Assembly (NCBI GenBank): GCA_964450795.1
Contig: CAYVDI010000020.1
Location: 1 to 17,569 of the forward strand
Direction: 5' to 3'
DNA from: JAGOTT01 sp964450795
Lineage (GTDB): Bacteria; Patescibacteriota; Minisyncoccia; Moranbacterales; UBA1568
Length of the DNA: 17,569 nt
Position 1 is the stretch's first letter, and the number at the start of each line of letters is the position of its first letter. A program made the position numbers and the translations under genes. The notes beneath the pieces were generated by a model. It was not told the origin of the DNA and did not search any database. It worked only from the letters and a program-made list of their open reading frames with translations. Of this stretch, positions 1 through 7,524 are shown piece by piece.

Positions 1-23
1 AAGGATGGCGCATAATCATTTTT

Positions 24-704
24 TCAGCTTTCCAAAGAAAAAATAGCCTTTTGCGGACCAGAACGGGAAAAATCCTCTCTTGAGAGAGGATTTTTTAGAA
101 TTTCCTGAAACACAAAGCCTACGTCCTTTTGCTGTAAGCTAACATTTCTCATATTTAGCATCTTCGCTAAGGCTGGAGCATTATTGACACGAGGATACGT
201 TTTGAGTCCTCCGATGCTTTCGAAACCGATTGATTCGTAAAAAGACTCGTGTTTCGGGTTAATAGTAATGCAAAGACATTCAATTCCTTCGCACTTCGAA
301 AAAAAATATACTAACCGGAAAAGAGCCAAAAGAATTTTCGATCGAAACTTCCGATAATGCCCATCATCCATCGTTTCTTCACCGCGCGATATTGCCAATT
401 GGGAAATTTCCGCCATCTTTTTTTTTCGATTTCGCAACCTACCGATCTCCTCTCCATAGATGCTCTCCATCGGCAGTCCTTCATCTCCATCTTCAACCAA
501 CGTAATCATACCAACTACCGCATCATCCATCTTGGCAACAAAAGTTGCCGAAGTCGGAAGAAAATTGTAGCTCGGTATTTCGGGTTCCGCGCCTGCATCA
601 ATATATTTTTCTTTCTTATATTCTTCTTTCACCAAAGCAAACGCTTCCTCAAGCATCTCCCTTGAATGAACCCGATAGAAATCGATATTCATATCATTTA
701 ACAT
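24..704 (-). CDS. FeeM-type N-acyl amino acid synthase (GNAT / autoinducer-synthase fold)
   Basis: Predicted cytoplasmic acyltransferase that moves an acyl chain from acyl-ACP to the amino group of an amino acid. The call rests on features typical of FeeM-like proteins: the strand-turn segment MAEISQLAIS (residues 98-107 from this start), then ITINPKHESFYESIGFE (146-162), then GLKTYPRVNNAPALAK (166-181). It is the last gene of the minus-strand operon. I chose the ATG at 704, which overlaps the end of the DHODH-like gene and has GGAGG (717-721 on +) 12 nt upstream. ATG 692 and an upstream start reaching 782 are alternatives. The co-operonic ACP and phosphopantetheinyl transferase fit an ACP-dependent donor. 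The last ~25 codons run through a strong terminator hairpin (68-95), so the natural C-terminus may be nearer residue 202. The family is well supported; the amino acid and acyl substrates are unknown. Confidence 0.85.
   Translation of the reverse strand: MLNDMNIDFYRVHSREMLEEAFALVKEEYKKEKYIDAGAEPEIPSYNFLPTSATFVAKMDDAVVGMITLVEDGDEGLPMESIYGEEIGRLRNRKKKMAEISQLAISRGEETMDDGHYRKFRSKILLALFRLVYFFSKCEGIECLCITINPKHESFYESIGFESIGGLKTYPRVNNAPALAKMLNMRNVSLQQKDVGFVFQEILKNPLSREDFSRSGPQKAIFSLES
68..95. terminator. Strong bidirectional terminator hairpin inside the 3' end of the FeeM-like gene
   Basis: A perfect 12-bp stem (68-79 with 84-95) closes a TTGA tetraloop. One arm begins with an A-run and the other ends in a T-run of six, so both strands would end in a U-tract. 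It is a canonical intrinsic terminator for the minus-strand operon, and could also stop plus-strand transcription arriving from outside the window. It lies upstream of the annotated stop at 24, within coding sequence, which is unusual. Confidence 0.85.
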
Positions 705-1815
705 CAACACCAATTGCCTCCGCAACATTACTGAAACCATCTCGCTTAAGCAAGCGAACCAATCCACGATTGATTTCACCAATCAGCTGAGGACCCTCGT
801 AAATCATTCCGGTAATGAGCTCAACCAATGATGCTCCCTTGCGAATTTTTCGATAAGCATCCTCAGCGGAAAAAATTCCCCCGACCCCAATAATCACAAA
901 TTCACCCCTCGTCTCTCGATAGATATGTTCAATGAGAGCATCAGAAAGATCATCAACAACCTTTCCGCTCATTCCGCCATATTCCGGAAAACCTGCATCA
1001 AAAATCATCGGATTTCCCCGTTTTTTCGTCAAATTCGAACAAATAAAACCGTCAATATCAAACGAGCGCGAAAGTTTGATGATATCGTCTATTTCCTGCA
1101 TAGAGAGATCCGGTGATACCTTCACAAAAATTGGCTTCCTTTTTGGAATCTCACTCAGACGCGAGAGGAGATACGTTAAGGTATCTGCTTTCGTGAATGG
1201 ACAACCCCCATACGCATTCGGACAACTTATATTGATTGTCACATACGATCCTATGTCATCCATTTCCCGGTACGCCTTGAGATAATCAGCAGCGCCAGCC
1301 TCCTTTTCGATAGTACTTTTCGTATTTGTCTTAGCAATATTAATACCAACAGGGATTTTAAACATTTTCCCTCGCAACCTTTTTCCAATCGCTTCCGCTC
1401 CATCGTTCATCAATCCATAGTGCACGAGAATGCTTTTTGACTTTTTCAGCCGCCACAGCCGAGGCTTCGGATTACCTTCACACTTTTCTCCGGTAATCGA
1501 TCCGAGTTCAGCAAACCCGAAACCAACTGCTGGAAGAATATTCGTTAATCTGGCATTTTTATCAAAACCCGCAGACAATCCAACGGGGTTTTCAAAGTTG
1601 ATTCCGCATACGGTCTGAGCAAGCATTGGGTGCTTATATTGAAAAAGGAACGATGTAATACTCCGGAGCAAGCCATATCCTCCAAGATACATCCCAAACG
1701 ACACCATCGAATCATGCACTTTTTCTGGATCAATTCGAAATACTATTTTTTTGAAAAAATGAACATATAAAAAACGAAGTACTCGACCGCGGAAAGAAAA
1801 AAGGATCTCCTTCAT
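694..1815 (-). CDS. Dihydroorotate dehydrogenase-like FMN oxidoreductase, class 2-like with altered active site
   Basis: Flavin TIM-barrel oxidoreductase of the DHODH family, 373 aa from this start. Class 2 features are an N-terminal amphipathic extension ending FRIDPEKVH (26-34), NPVGLSAGFDKNA (76-88, flavin lysine K86), VKVSPDL (231-237), Asn261, and IIGVGGIFSAEDA (308-320) for FMN phosphate binding. Two departures stand out. The catalytic-base motif reads ISCPN (196-200), with Cys198 as in class 1 enzymes instead of the class 2 Ser. The segment that is normally NRxGFNN reads VHYGLMN (131-137), losing the orotate-contacting Asn. No other pyrimidine gene is nearby. It lies between the HlyD-like gene and the FeeM-like gene, so it may act on a pathway intermediate rather than dihydroorotate. 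ATG 1815 sits 10 nt after the HlyD stop; overlapping starts up to GTG 1860 are possible. Confidence 0.8.
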   Translation of the reverse strand: MKEILFSFRGRVLRFLYVHFFKKIVFRIDPEKVHDSMVSFGMYLGGYGLLRSITSFLFQYKHPMLAQTVCGINFENPVGLSAGFDKNARLTNILPAVGFGFAELGSITGEKCEGNPKPRLWRLKKSKSILVHYGLMNDGAEAIGKRLRGKMFKIPVGINIAKTNTKSTIEKEAGAADYLKAYREMDDIGSYVTINISCPNAYGGCPFTKADTLTYLLSRLSEIPKRKPIFVKVSPDLSMQEIDDIIKLSRSFDIDGFICSNLTKKRGNPMIFDAGFPEYGGMSGKVVDDLSDALIEHIYRETRGEFVIIGVGGIFSAEDAYRKIRKGASLVELITGMIYEGPQLIGEINRGLVRLLKRDGFSNVAEAIGVDVK

Positions 1816-1825
1816 AGAAGTTTGT

Positions 1826-3391
1826 TCATATTTTTTCGTCAACAACAACATCACCATCACTCAAGCCAGACTTGATTTCAACCATATTATTATCGATTCC
1901 ACCAATTTCCACCTCCACCTCGTGATAATCATTTCCCGTTTTCACCATGACGGAATCCTGTATTCCACGTCGAATAATGTAGCTCTCCGGAATTCGGATC
2001 ATCTCATCTTGCTCTTGAGAATAAATCCGAGCCTCAGTTGTCATGCCAGAAAGGAGGCTCTGATTACTTTCATCGATCGAGATACGAACACGATAATAAA
2101 TATCTCCGTCTTTTTCTATTGCCTTTGGTTCGATAGAATCAATCCGACCAGCTATTTTCAGGCCAGGAACGTTTGGCGTTGAAATGCTCGCAGCGTCGCC
2201 AATTCGAACTCCGCTGATCTTGTCTTCGGGAACATCCGCCTCTATCCGTTGCTCCAAATCGGAAAACACCACAACGGCCTGTCCGGGCGAAACAACTTCA
2301 TGTTCCTTGGAATAGATCTTCAAAATTCTCCCACGAGCCGGAGCAATGATAGTTGCTTCACGAATATTAGCATCAATCAATGCGATTTTATTCTTTATAT
2401 CATCAATTGTAGACTGCAATATAATTCGATCCTCATTCCGCGGAGCAACTTCCGCAACCGCCAATTCCTTGCGAGAAACAGTGTACCCGTCTACAGCGAC
2501 ATTGAGAGCATACAGAGCATTCTGAATATCAATTCCAATCATATCAACCTCGGATCGCCCAGCGGAAAGAGACGCCTTCCAAAGGGCGATCGTATCATCC
2601 GTTATTCCTCCGCCGGCAGATAACGTGTTGACTGCAAGCGCCACTTTATCCAAATAACTTCGTATATCGTCAAGATTCCCCTTCGCTCTTTTTACTTCCT
2701 TATCGAAATCCTTGTCAGCATTTAGATCGTCTACTCGGTCATCCCACGACTCCAACATATCCTCAAGTTCAGCTTTTTCCCGTTCGATGTCTGATTCCAG
2801 ATCAGTGTCATTCAAGGAAAAACTTAGTTGAGGACTCGCTCCCCCAGGAGCCGAAAACAACTGATTCGTCTTTCCTCGTACAGCATCATCCCCTTGCGTA
2901 TATCCCGCACGAAGGACACTTATCATGGCTTTTTTCAAATCACCAACACTCTTCTTTGCTCCACTCACTTTCGAAATCGGAATACTTAATTCCGAATTCG
3001 TTAATCCGGTCTCCAGTTTAGCAAGTGACGCCTCTGCTCCGGATAAATTTGCCTCCAAACTTTTTTTCTGAAATTCCAATACTTTCGTATCAAGACGGAT
3101 AATCGAATCTCCGCCATTAACCATACTCCCTTCTGAAACAATGGCGGCCTCTATTTTTCCTGCACTCAAAAAAGACAAGACCCTCTCCTCTCCAGACATA
3201 ACCAATGCGTCATCCACCACAACATATCGAGCGATAGATTCGGCATGGATGACAATCTCTCCGTTTTCCTTGATTGGAACACTGTTTACAAAAGGAAACA
3301 ATCCTCCATGAAAATAGGAATAGGCATACACAGAAACGGCAACAACAAGACCAGTGCCGCACACAAGAAAAATCTTTGTTTTGTTTCTCAT
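1826..3391 (-). CDS. HlyD/MacA-type periplasmic adaptor (membrane fusion protein)
   Basis: 521-aa adaptor of an ABC exporter, predicted to be anchored by one N-terminal membrane helix (residues ~6-25) with the rest extracytoplasmic. The first half of a lipoyl/barrel-sandwich domain follows (around IVSEGSMVNGGDSIIRLD), then a long, charged, heptad-like alpha-helical region (~110-345), then the second lipoyl half (IAPARGRILKIYSKEHEV), a beta-barrel domain and a C-terminal membrane-proximal domain ending SGLSDGDVVVDEKI. This order is typical of HlyD/RND adaptors such as MacA. It follows the ATPase gene by 52 nt and precedes the DHODH-like gene, completing the exporter encoded by this operon. The helical hairpin is long for MacA, and no outer-membrane channel gene is seen. 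If the host is monoderm, it may act as a surface chaperone for the substrate. Confidence 0.85.
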   Translation of the reverse strand: MRNKTKIFLVCGTGLVVAVSVYAYSYFHGGLFPFVNSVPIKENGEIVIHAESIARYVVVDDALVMSGEERVLSFLSAGKIEAAIVSEGSMVNGGDSIIRLDTKVLEFQKKSLEANLSGAEASLAKLETGLTNSELSIPISKVSGAKKSVGDLKKAMISVLRAGYTQGDDAVRGKTNQLFSAPGGASPQLSFSLNDTDLESDIEREKAELEDMLESWDDRVDDLNADKDFDKEVKRAKGNLDDIRSYLDKVALAVNTLSAGGGITDDTIALWKASLSAGRSEVDMIGIDIQNALYALNVAVDGYTVSRKELAVAEVAPRNEDRIILQSTIDDIKNKIALIDANIREATIIAPARGRILKIYSKEHEVVSPGQAVVVFSDLEQRIEADVPEDKISGVRIGDAASISTPNVPGLKIAGRIDSIEPKAIEKDGDIYYRVRISIDESNQSLLSGMTTEARIYSQEQDEMIRIPESYIIRRGIQDSVMVKTGNDYHEVEVEIGGIDNNMVEIKSGLSDGDVVVDEKI

Positions 3392-3443
3392 TGTTTTATG
3401 AGAATATCACTATCGAAATTTCAGAAAAATCGGCTTACTTCCA

Positions 3444-4175
3444 TTATACAACCTTTATTTCTTTCATTCCAATCGGCCTATCTGGGTTGTTTTTGATGAT
3501 ATCAGCAACTTTCCCATCACGAAAAACTACGTCACGATCGGCGAATTGAGCCTCCTCTTTTTCGTGAGTGACTAAAACGACGGTTTTCCCAAAACTTCGA
3601 TTAATATCATGCAAAAGACGGATAATGAGCTCGCCATTCTTCGAATCCAAATGTGCCGTTGGCTCATCAGCAAGAAGGAGCAGCGAATCCTTCGCAAGTG
3701 CTCTTCCAATAGCCACGCGTTGTTGCTCCCCCCCAGAAAGCTCGTGTGGAAAAAAAGAAGAGCGTTCTTTGAGTCCCAAAAAATCAATGATCTCCTCCGC
3801 TTTTTTCTTAGATTCACGAAAACCATAACGTTGAAGCTGAAGCTGAAACATGATATTTTCTAGCGCCGTATAGTTTTCAATTAGGTTAAAAAATTGGAAC
3901 ACAAAACTTATAGACTTAAGCCTGAATGCAACACGCTCCTTCTCAGAGAAAGTATGCACTTCATGCCCATCAAAAAATATCTCGCCGCTTGTTGGCTCAT
4001 CAAGAATACCAAGGATATTGAGCAACGTAGATTTCCCAGAACCAGAAGGTCCAGTGATTGCCAAAAATTCACCACGATGAACGTCAAAGGAGACTCCATT
4101 TAGTGCTGGAACAACCACTTCCCTGCTGACACGATATTCTTTATGAACGCTATTTAAACGCACTAATATTTCCAT
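3444..4175 (-). CDS. ABC transporter ATP-binding protein, LolD/MacB type
   Basis: 243-aa nucleotide-binding subunit powering the adjacent FtsX-type permeases at the inner face of the membrane. All motifs are intact: Walker A GPSGSGKST (42-50), Q-loop Gln94, signature LSGGEQQR (146-153), Walker B LLLLADE with Glu171, D-loop HLD and switch His204. The sequence after the Q-loop (FFNLIENYTALENI) is characteristic of the LolD/MacB/FtsE branch, which handles lipidated or amphipathic substrates by mechanotransmission. It starts 4 nt after the second permease stop, implying coupled translation. The C-terminus has a short extension rich in basic residues. The family call is secure; the substrate is inferred from context. 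Confidence 0.92.
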   Translation of the reverse strand: MEILVRLNSVHKEYRVSREVVVPALNGVSFDVHRGEFLAITGPSGSGKSTLLNILGILDEPTSGEIFFDGHEVHTFSEKERVAFRLKSISFVFQFFNLIENYTALENIMFQLQLQRYGFRESKKKAEEIIDFLGLKERSSFFPHELSGGEQQRVAIGRALAKDSLLLLADEPTAHLDSKNGELIIRLLHDINRSFGKTVVLVTHEKEEAQFADRDVVFRDGKVADIIKNNPDRPIGMKEIKVV

Positions 4176-4179
4176 AGAC

Positions 4180-5400
4180 TTAGATTATTTCCCTAATAAC
4201 GTCTGCCACCCTCGTTCGTGCCGCCTCTAACGCCGGAATGACACTTCCTCCAACAGCTGCCACGAGAAGTATAACCCCGGAAACTCCGATCGCATTCCAA
4301 TCAAACGCAACAAAAAAATCTCCAATAAGAATCGGTATAGGAGACTGGGCAGATCGAGCGTGAATACCCGTAAAAAGAATCAAGCCGATCAAAAAAGCTA
4401 TGCAGAAATACAACACGACTTCTGAAAGGTATATGGAAACAATAAATGCATCATCGGCTCCCATTGATTTCAGAATTCCGATCTGTCTCCGACGCTGGAA
4501 TACATTCACGAAAACCGTAACGCCAACAATAATGAAAACAGAGGTTATAAGCAATCCCTTCACACTCTCTGTCACGAATTTCACTGCCTCAATAATGTTG
4601 TCCACGTATCCAGATTCCTCCTTCCATGTCGTCACTTTAATTCCGTCCATAGCCGCACCGATCTCTTTTTGTGTTCTTTCCAATAACAACGGATCATCCA
4701 ACTTTACCGCAATTTGACTATCTCGCTTCGATGCATCCATCTTTTCTACCTCAGATTTATTCATATAAATCATCCAATTCGGTTGGAATGTTTTTGCATC
4801 CAGAATGCCAACAACAGTATATTCCCCTCTCACTCCATTTAAAAAGGTGATATCTATTTCCTTTCCAACCGGGATTCTTCTGTTGTCATATTCCAATCCA
4901 ACAAGTGCGTCAGCAAGCGTCGCGCCAAGAACGACACTTTTTGTATCATTTGAACGAAGGAAACGACCTTGAATAATATCCGATGGGAGTTTTGTTGTTT
5001 TATTTTCATCAGCGATACTCACGCCGATTATCGTTTCCGCGCTAAACGTAGAGGAGTCATATTTGATAATCCCACCACTGTATGATCTCACGGAGAAGGC
5101 CTTGATATTGGGTACAGTATTTAATTTTGAAATAATCGTATCAATAGCATCTATCCGTTCATTCTCGCCTTCTTTGGAAGAAACTATAACGACATCCCCG
5201 ATGCTATCAACAGCACCGCTCCGCAAAGAAGTTTGGAATCCGCCCAAAATCCCTCCGGTAAGAAATACGGCCGTAAACGCCGTACTGAGGCTAACGACGT
5301 TAAATATCAATATTACTCTATTACGAAGAATGTCCCGAAATGCGAAAGAGGCGATAAGCCGCCATCTTAAGAAAAATGAAGTAATAAGATTAACTTTCAT
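4180..5400 (-). CDS. FtsX/LolC-type ABC permease (second of tandem pair)
   Basis: 406-aa membrane subunit with one N-terminal helix (~17-40), a large extracytoplasmic MacB-core-like domain (~45-275), then three helices in the C-terminal FtsX domain. The coupling segment is NVFQRRRQIGILKSMGADD, which contacts the ATPase in this family, and the protein ends AARTRVADVIREII. It is a diverged duplicate of the preceding gene: both share the RRRQIGILKSMGA loop, the SVRSY segment and a near-identical C-terminus, so they probably form a heterodimer as LolC and LolE do. It starts 7 nt after the stop of the first permease. It is not fused to an ATPase, which separates it from MacB proper. The exported substrate is unknown and is likely the product of the co-operonic enzymes. 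Confidence 0.88.
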   Translation of the reverse strand: MKVNLITSFFLRWRLIASFAFRDILRNRVILIFNVVSLSTAFTAVFLTGGILGGFQTSLRSGAVDSIGDVVIVSSKEGENERIDAIDTIISKLNTVPNIKAFSVRSYSGGIIKYDSSTFSAETIIGVSIADENKTTKLPSDIIQGRFLRSNDTKSVVLGATLADALVGLEYDNRRIPVGKEIDITFLNGVRGEYTVVGILDAKTFQPNWMIYMNKSEVEKMDASKRDSQIAVKLDDPLLLERTQKEIGAAMDGIKVTTWKEESGYVDNIIEAVKFVTESVKGLLITSVFIIVGVTVFVNVFQRRRQIGILKSMGADDAFIVSIYLSEVVLYFCIAFLIGLILFTGIHARSAQSPIPILIGDFFVAFDWNAIGVSGVILLVAAVGGSVIPALEAARTRVADVIREII

Positions 5401-5407
5401 ATGGCAG

Positions 5408-6607
5408 CTATATAGAGTTTCTCAAAACATCGGCAATCCTTGTTCGTGCTGCTACATATGATGGAATAAAACTCCCAACAACCGAAATTACGAGTAACAT
5501 GCCCGCCAACTTAAGCATGTCCAGTTCACTTAGTACGATCTTAAAGTCACCAATAAGAAGCGGGATCGGATGTTGGTCTGAATACACATACACCAGAATA
5601 AAAAGAAGAAGGCCAATTGTATAGGAGAAAACAGCGTATACAAGCGTTTCCAAAACATAAATCGCAACGATAAATCGATTACTCGCCCCCATCGATTTTA
5701 ATATACCGATCTGCCTTCGGCGTTGGAATACATTTATGAAAATTGTAGCGCTCATTACAAGAAAAACTGTAAAGGACACGAGTCGAGTTATGTTATCCGT
5801 GATGAACTTCGTCGCTGTTATGATGTTAAAGACATACCCCTCCCTCTCTTTCCACGTAATCACGCGGATGTTCAAATCATCGCGTTGAAGCTCCGATCGA
5901 ATATCTTCCAATTGATTTGGATCGTGAAGCTTTACAGCAATTTCCTGATTTATTCCTTGTTTATCTAGGAAATCCATCTCTTTTTTAGTAAAATATATTG
6001 ACCAATTTGGATGAAAATATTTTGTGTCAACAATACCAACCACAACATACTCTCCTTCGTTTCCCGACCGAGAACGTACATGGATCTTCTCCCCGACATG
6101 TATGCGCTTCCCATCCGAAGAGATCCCTTTCATGAAATCCGCCAGTTCCAATCCGAGCACAACTGAATGATCATCACCCGATCCTCTTCCAAGAAATCGG
6201 CCCTCTACAACTCTTGAGGGAATACGCGTTGCACCACCTTCCAAATTTGGATCGATACCAATAGCGGCGTATCCTATACCAAATGACTCTCCTTTCTTCA
6301 CCCTCATTAGATTTCCATAACTCCTCACACTGACCGCTTCGACGTTTGGATTTCTTCTAATGCGAGCTACTTCAGATTCTATGTTTTTTATAGAGTCCTT
6401 TCCGTTTGCAGAAATAATCGTAAGATGTCCTCCAGTATCGATTGTTCCGTTTTCCATGGTCATTTGAAACCCATTCAGAACACCTCCTGACAAGAATATT
6501 GCCGAAAATGCAACGCTCAAGCTCAAAATAGTCAAAATCAACACTACTCGGCTCTTGGAAATATCCCGAAGAACAAACGATACAAGGATAATGATCTTTC
6601 CAAGCAT
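5408..6607 (-). CDS. FtsX/LolC-type ABC permease (first of tandem pair)
   Basis: 399-aa permease from ATG 6607, or 408 aa if a TTG at 6634 overlapping the ACP gene is used. I prefer the ATG, 11 nt after the ACP stop. Topology matches its neighbour: one N-terminal helix, an extracytoplasmic domain of roughly 230 residues, and three C-terminal helices, with the NVFQRRRQIGILKSMGASN coupling loop and an AARTRIADVLRNSI terminus. The ACP gene directly precedes it, linking acyl-carrier chemistry and export in one transcript. By analogy with LolCDE and MacAB, the complex would lift an amphipathic molecule from the outer leaflet and hand it to the HlyD-like adaptor. Membership of the permease family is clear; the transported molecule is inference. 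Confidence 0.88.
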   Translation of the reverse strand: MLGKIIILVSFVLRDISKSRVVLILTILSLSVAFSAIFLSGGVLNGFQMTMENGTIDTGGHLTIISANGKDSIKNIESEVARIRRNPNVEAVSVRSYGNLMRVKKGESFGIGYAAIGIDPNLEGGATRIPSRVVEGRFLGRGSGDDHSVVLGLELADFMKGISSDGKRIHVGEKIHVRSRSGNEGEYVVVGIVDTKYFHPNWSIYFTKKEMDFLDKQGINQEIAVKLHDPNQLEDIRSELQRDDLNIRVITWKEREGYVFNIITATKFITDNITRLVSFTVFLVMSATIFINVFQRRRQIGILKSMGASNRFIVAIYVLETLVYAVFSYTIGLLLFILVYVYSDQHPIPLLIGDFKIVLSELDMLKLAGMLLVISVVGSFIPSYVAARTRIADVLRNSI

Positions 6608-6618
6608 GCCCGTGGACT

Positions 6619-6870
6619 TTACTTGCTGAGACAAGAAATGAGCTCTGCAATATCACGGATGGTTTCTATGCGCATAAGATCATCGTATTTGACCCTGTAT
6701 TGAAATTTCTTCTCAAAATTCATCACCAGGCTAAACATCTGAATCGAGTCTTCACAGATATCCTCGATGCGTTGTTCCATTTTCACAGAATCTGGATCGA
6801 CATGAAGGGTGCCAGCAACAACATGCCTCACTATCGAAAAAACATCCTCTTCCATAGCATCAGATATCAT
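6619..6870 (-). CDS. Acyl carrier protein
   Basis: 83-aa stand-alone carrier protein of normal ACP size. The phosphopantetheine-attachment motif is EDSIQMF (residues 40-46), with Ser42 as the modified serine (DSI in place of the common DSL). The expected helix pattern surrounds it: an amphipathic helix I (VFSIVRHVVAGTL), acidic helix II after the serine, and a short helix before the C-terminus. Its ATG overlaps the PPTase stop as TGATG, a translational-coupling arrangement, so carrier and activator are made together. No ketosynthase or other fatty-acid synthase gene is nearby, so this is more likely a dedicated donor or scaffold for the FeeM-like enzyme, as FeeL is for FeeM, than the housekeeping AcpP. 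A peptidyl carrier role (amino acid thioester) is an alternative. Confidence 0.88.
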   Translation of the reverse strand: MISDAMEEDVFSIVRHVVAGTLHVDPDSVKMEQRIEDICEDSIQMFSLVMNFEKKFQYRVKYDDLMRIETIRDIAELISCLSK

Positions 6871-7508
6871 CAAATAGTCACGATCGCCAGAACATAGCGT
6901 TTCCCAGTTTGCAGAATAATGTCCGCAGAAATCCTTATTCCTCGATCAAAAACCGCTATTCGATTTCCGAAATTCACCTCCACTTCAAGTGGATGTTTTC
7001 GTAGTCCGGTTCCAATCGCCTTGAGATAAGCCTCCTTGATGCACCACAGCGCCGTCGCTTTCTCGTGTTGCTCAAAACCAAAAAAACCGTCAAGAAACCG
7101 GCGTTCTCTCTCTGTTAGAAAAAATGTCTTGAAAACCGAAGGGAACGCTCGGACCGATTCGATATCAATACCAACCAACTTGTCATCACTGACAGCGGCA
7201 ACTCCGACTCTACCGCTATGCGACACGCTCACTGAAGGATCAAATTCATTTTTTCCGTTAATTCTCCATGTTGGCGACATCGACTTCCGACTCATTATTT
7301 CAATTACCGAAATTGGCAGCCATATCGCGCGTTTCTCAAAAAAATAGCGCCTGAGGGCGTGCTTTAGCGCAATCCGACTTGCAACAAAGCCGGGCTTTTT
7401 GCGCAAGCCTACTAAAGCCATCTCTCTACTTTCCATCTTAGAGAAGACATTTGAAATATTGTCTCCGGTTGCAATTTCCACGAACATACCAATGGAATCG
7501 AAAATCAT
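6870..7508 (-). CDS. 4'-phosphopantetheinyl transferase, Sfp type
   Basis: 212-aa enzyme that transfers phosphopantetheine from CoA to a carrier-protein serine. Visible motifs are SVSHS (94-98), the magnesium-binding GIDIE (113-117) and WCIKEAYLKA (155-164), the standard order for Sfp/Gsp-type PPTases involved in secondary metabolism; AcpS is shorter. A two-repeat length of about 210 residues also fits. ATG 7508 is preferred because GGAG lies about 6 nt upstream; an upstream GTG at 7541 would overlap the preceding gene. The gene sits directly before its likely substrate, the ACP. Family confidence is high. Whether it also modifies other carriers in the cell cannot be told here. Confidence 0.92.
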   Translation of the reverse strand: MIFDSIGMFVEIATGDNISNVFSKMESREMALVGLRKKPGFVASRIALKHALRRYFFEKRAIWLPISVIEIMSRKSMSPTWRINGKNEFDPSVSVSHSGRVGVAAVSDDKLVGIDIESVRAFPSVFKTFFLTERERRFLDGFFGFEQHEKATALWCIKEAYLKAIGTGLRKHPLEVEVNFGNRIAVFDRGIRISADIILQTGKRYVLAIVTI

Positions 7509-7524
7509 CGCCAACTCCACAAAT

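Noticed and set aside
75..91. Shared CTTGAGAGAGG string between the 68-95 hairpin and the region near 16115
   Set aside because: A match of about 12 nt is expected by chance at this window size, and the second copy does not form the same hairpin.
694..1815. Plain pyrD for pyrimidine synthesis
   Set aside because: It is not excluded, but the changed catalytic and substrate motifs and the lack of other pyr genes make a simple housekeeping label unsafe.
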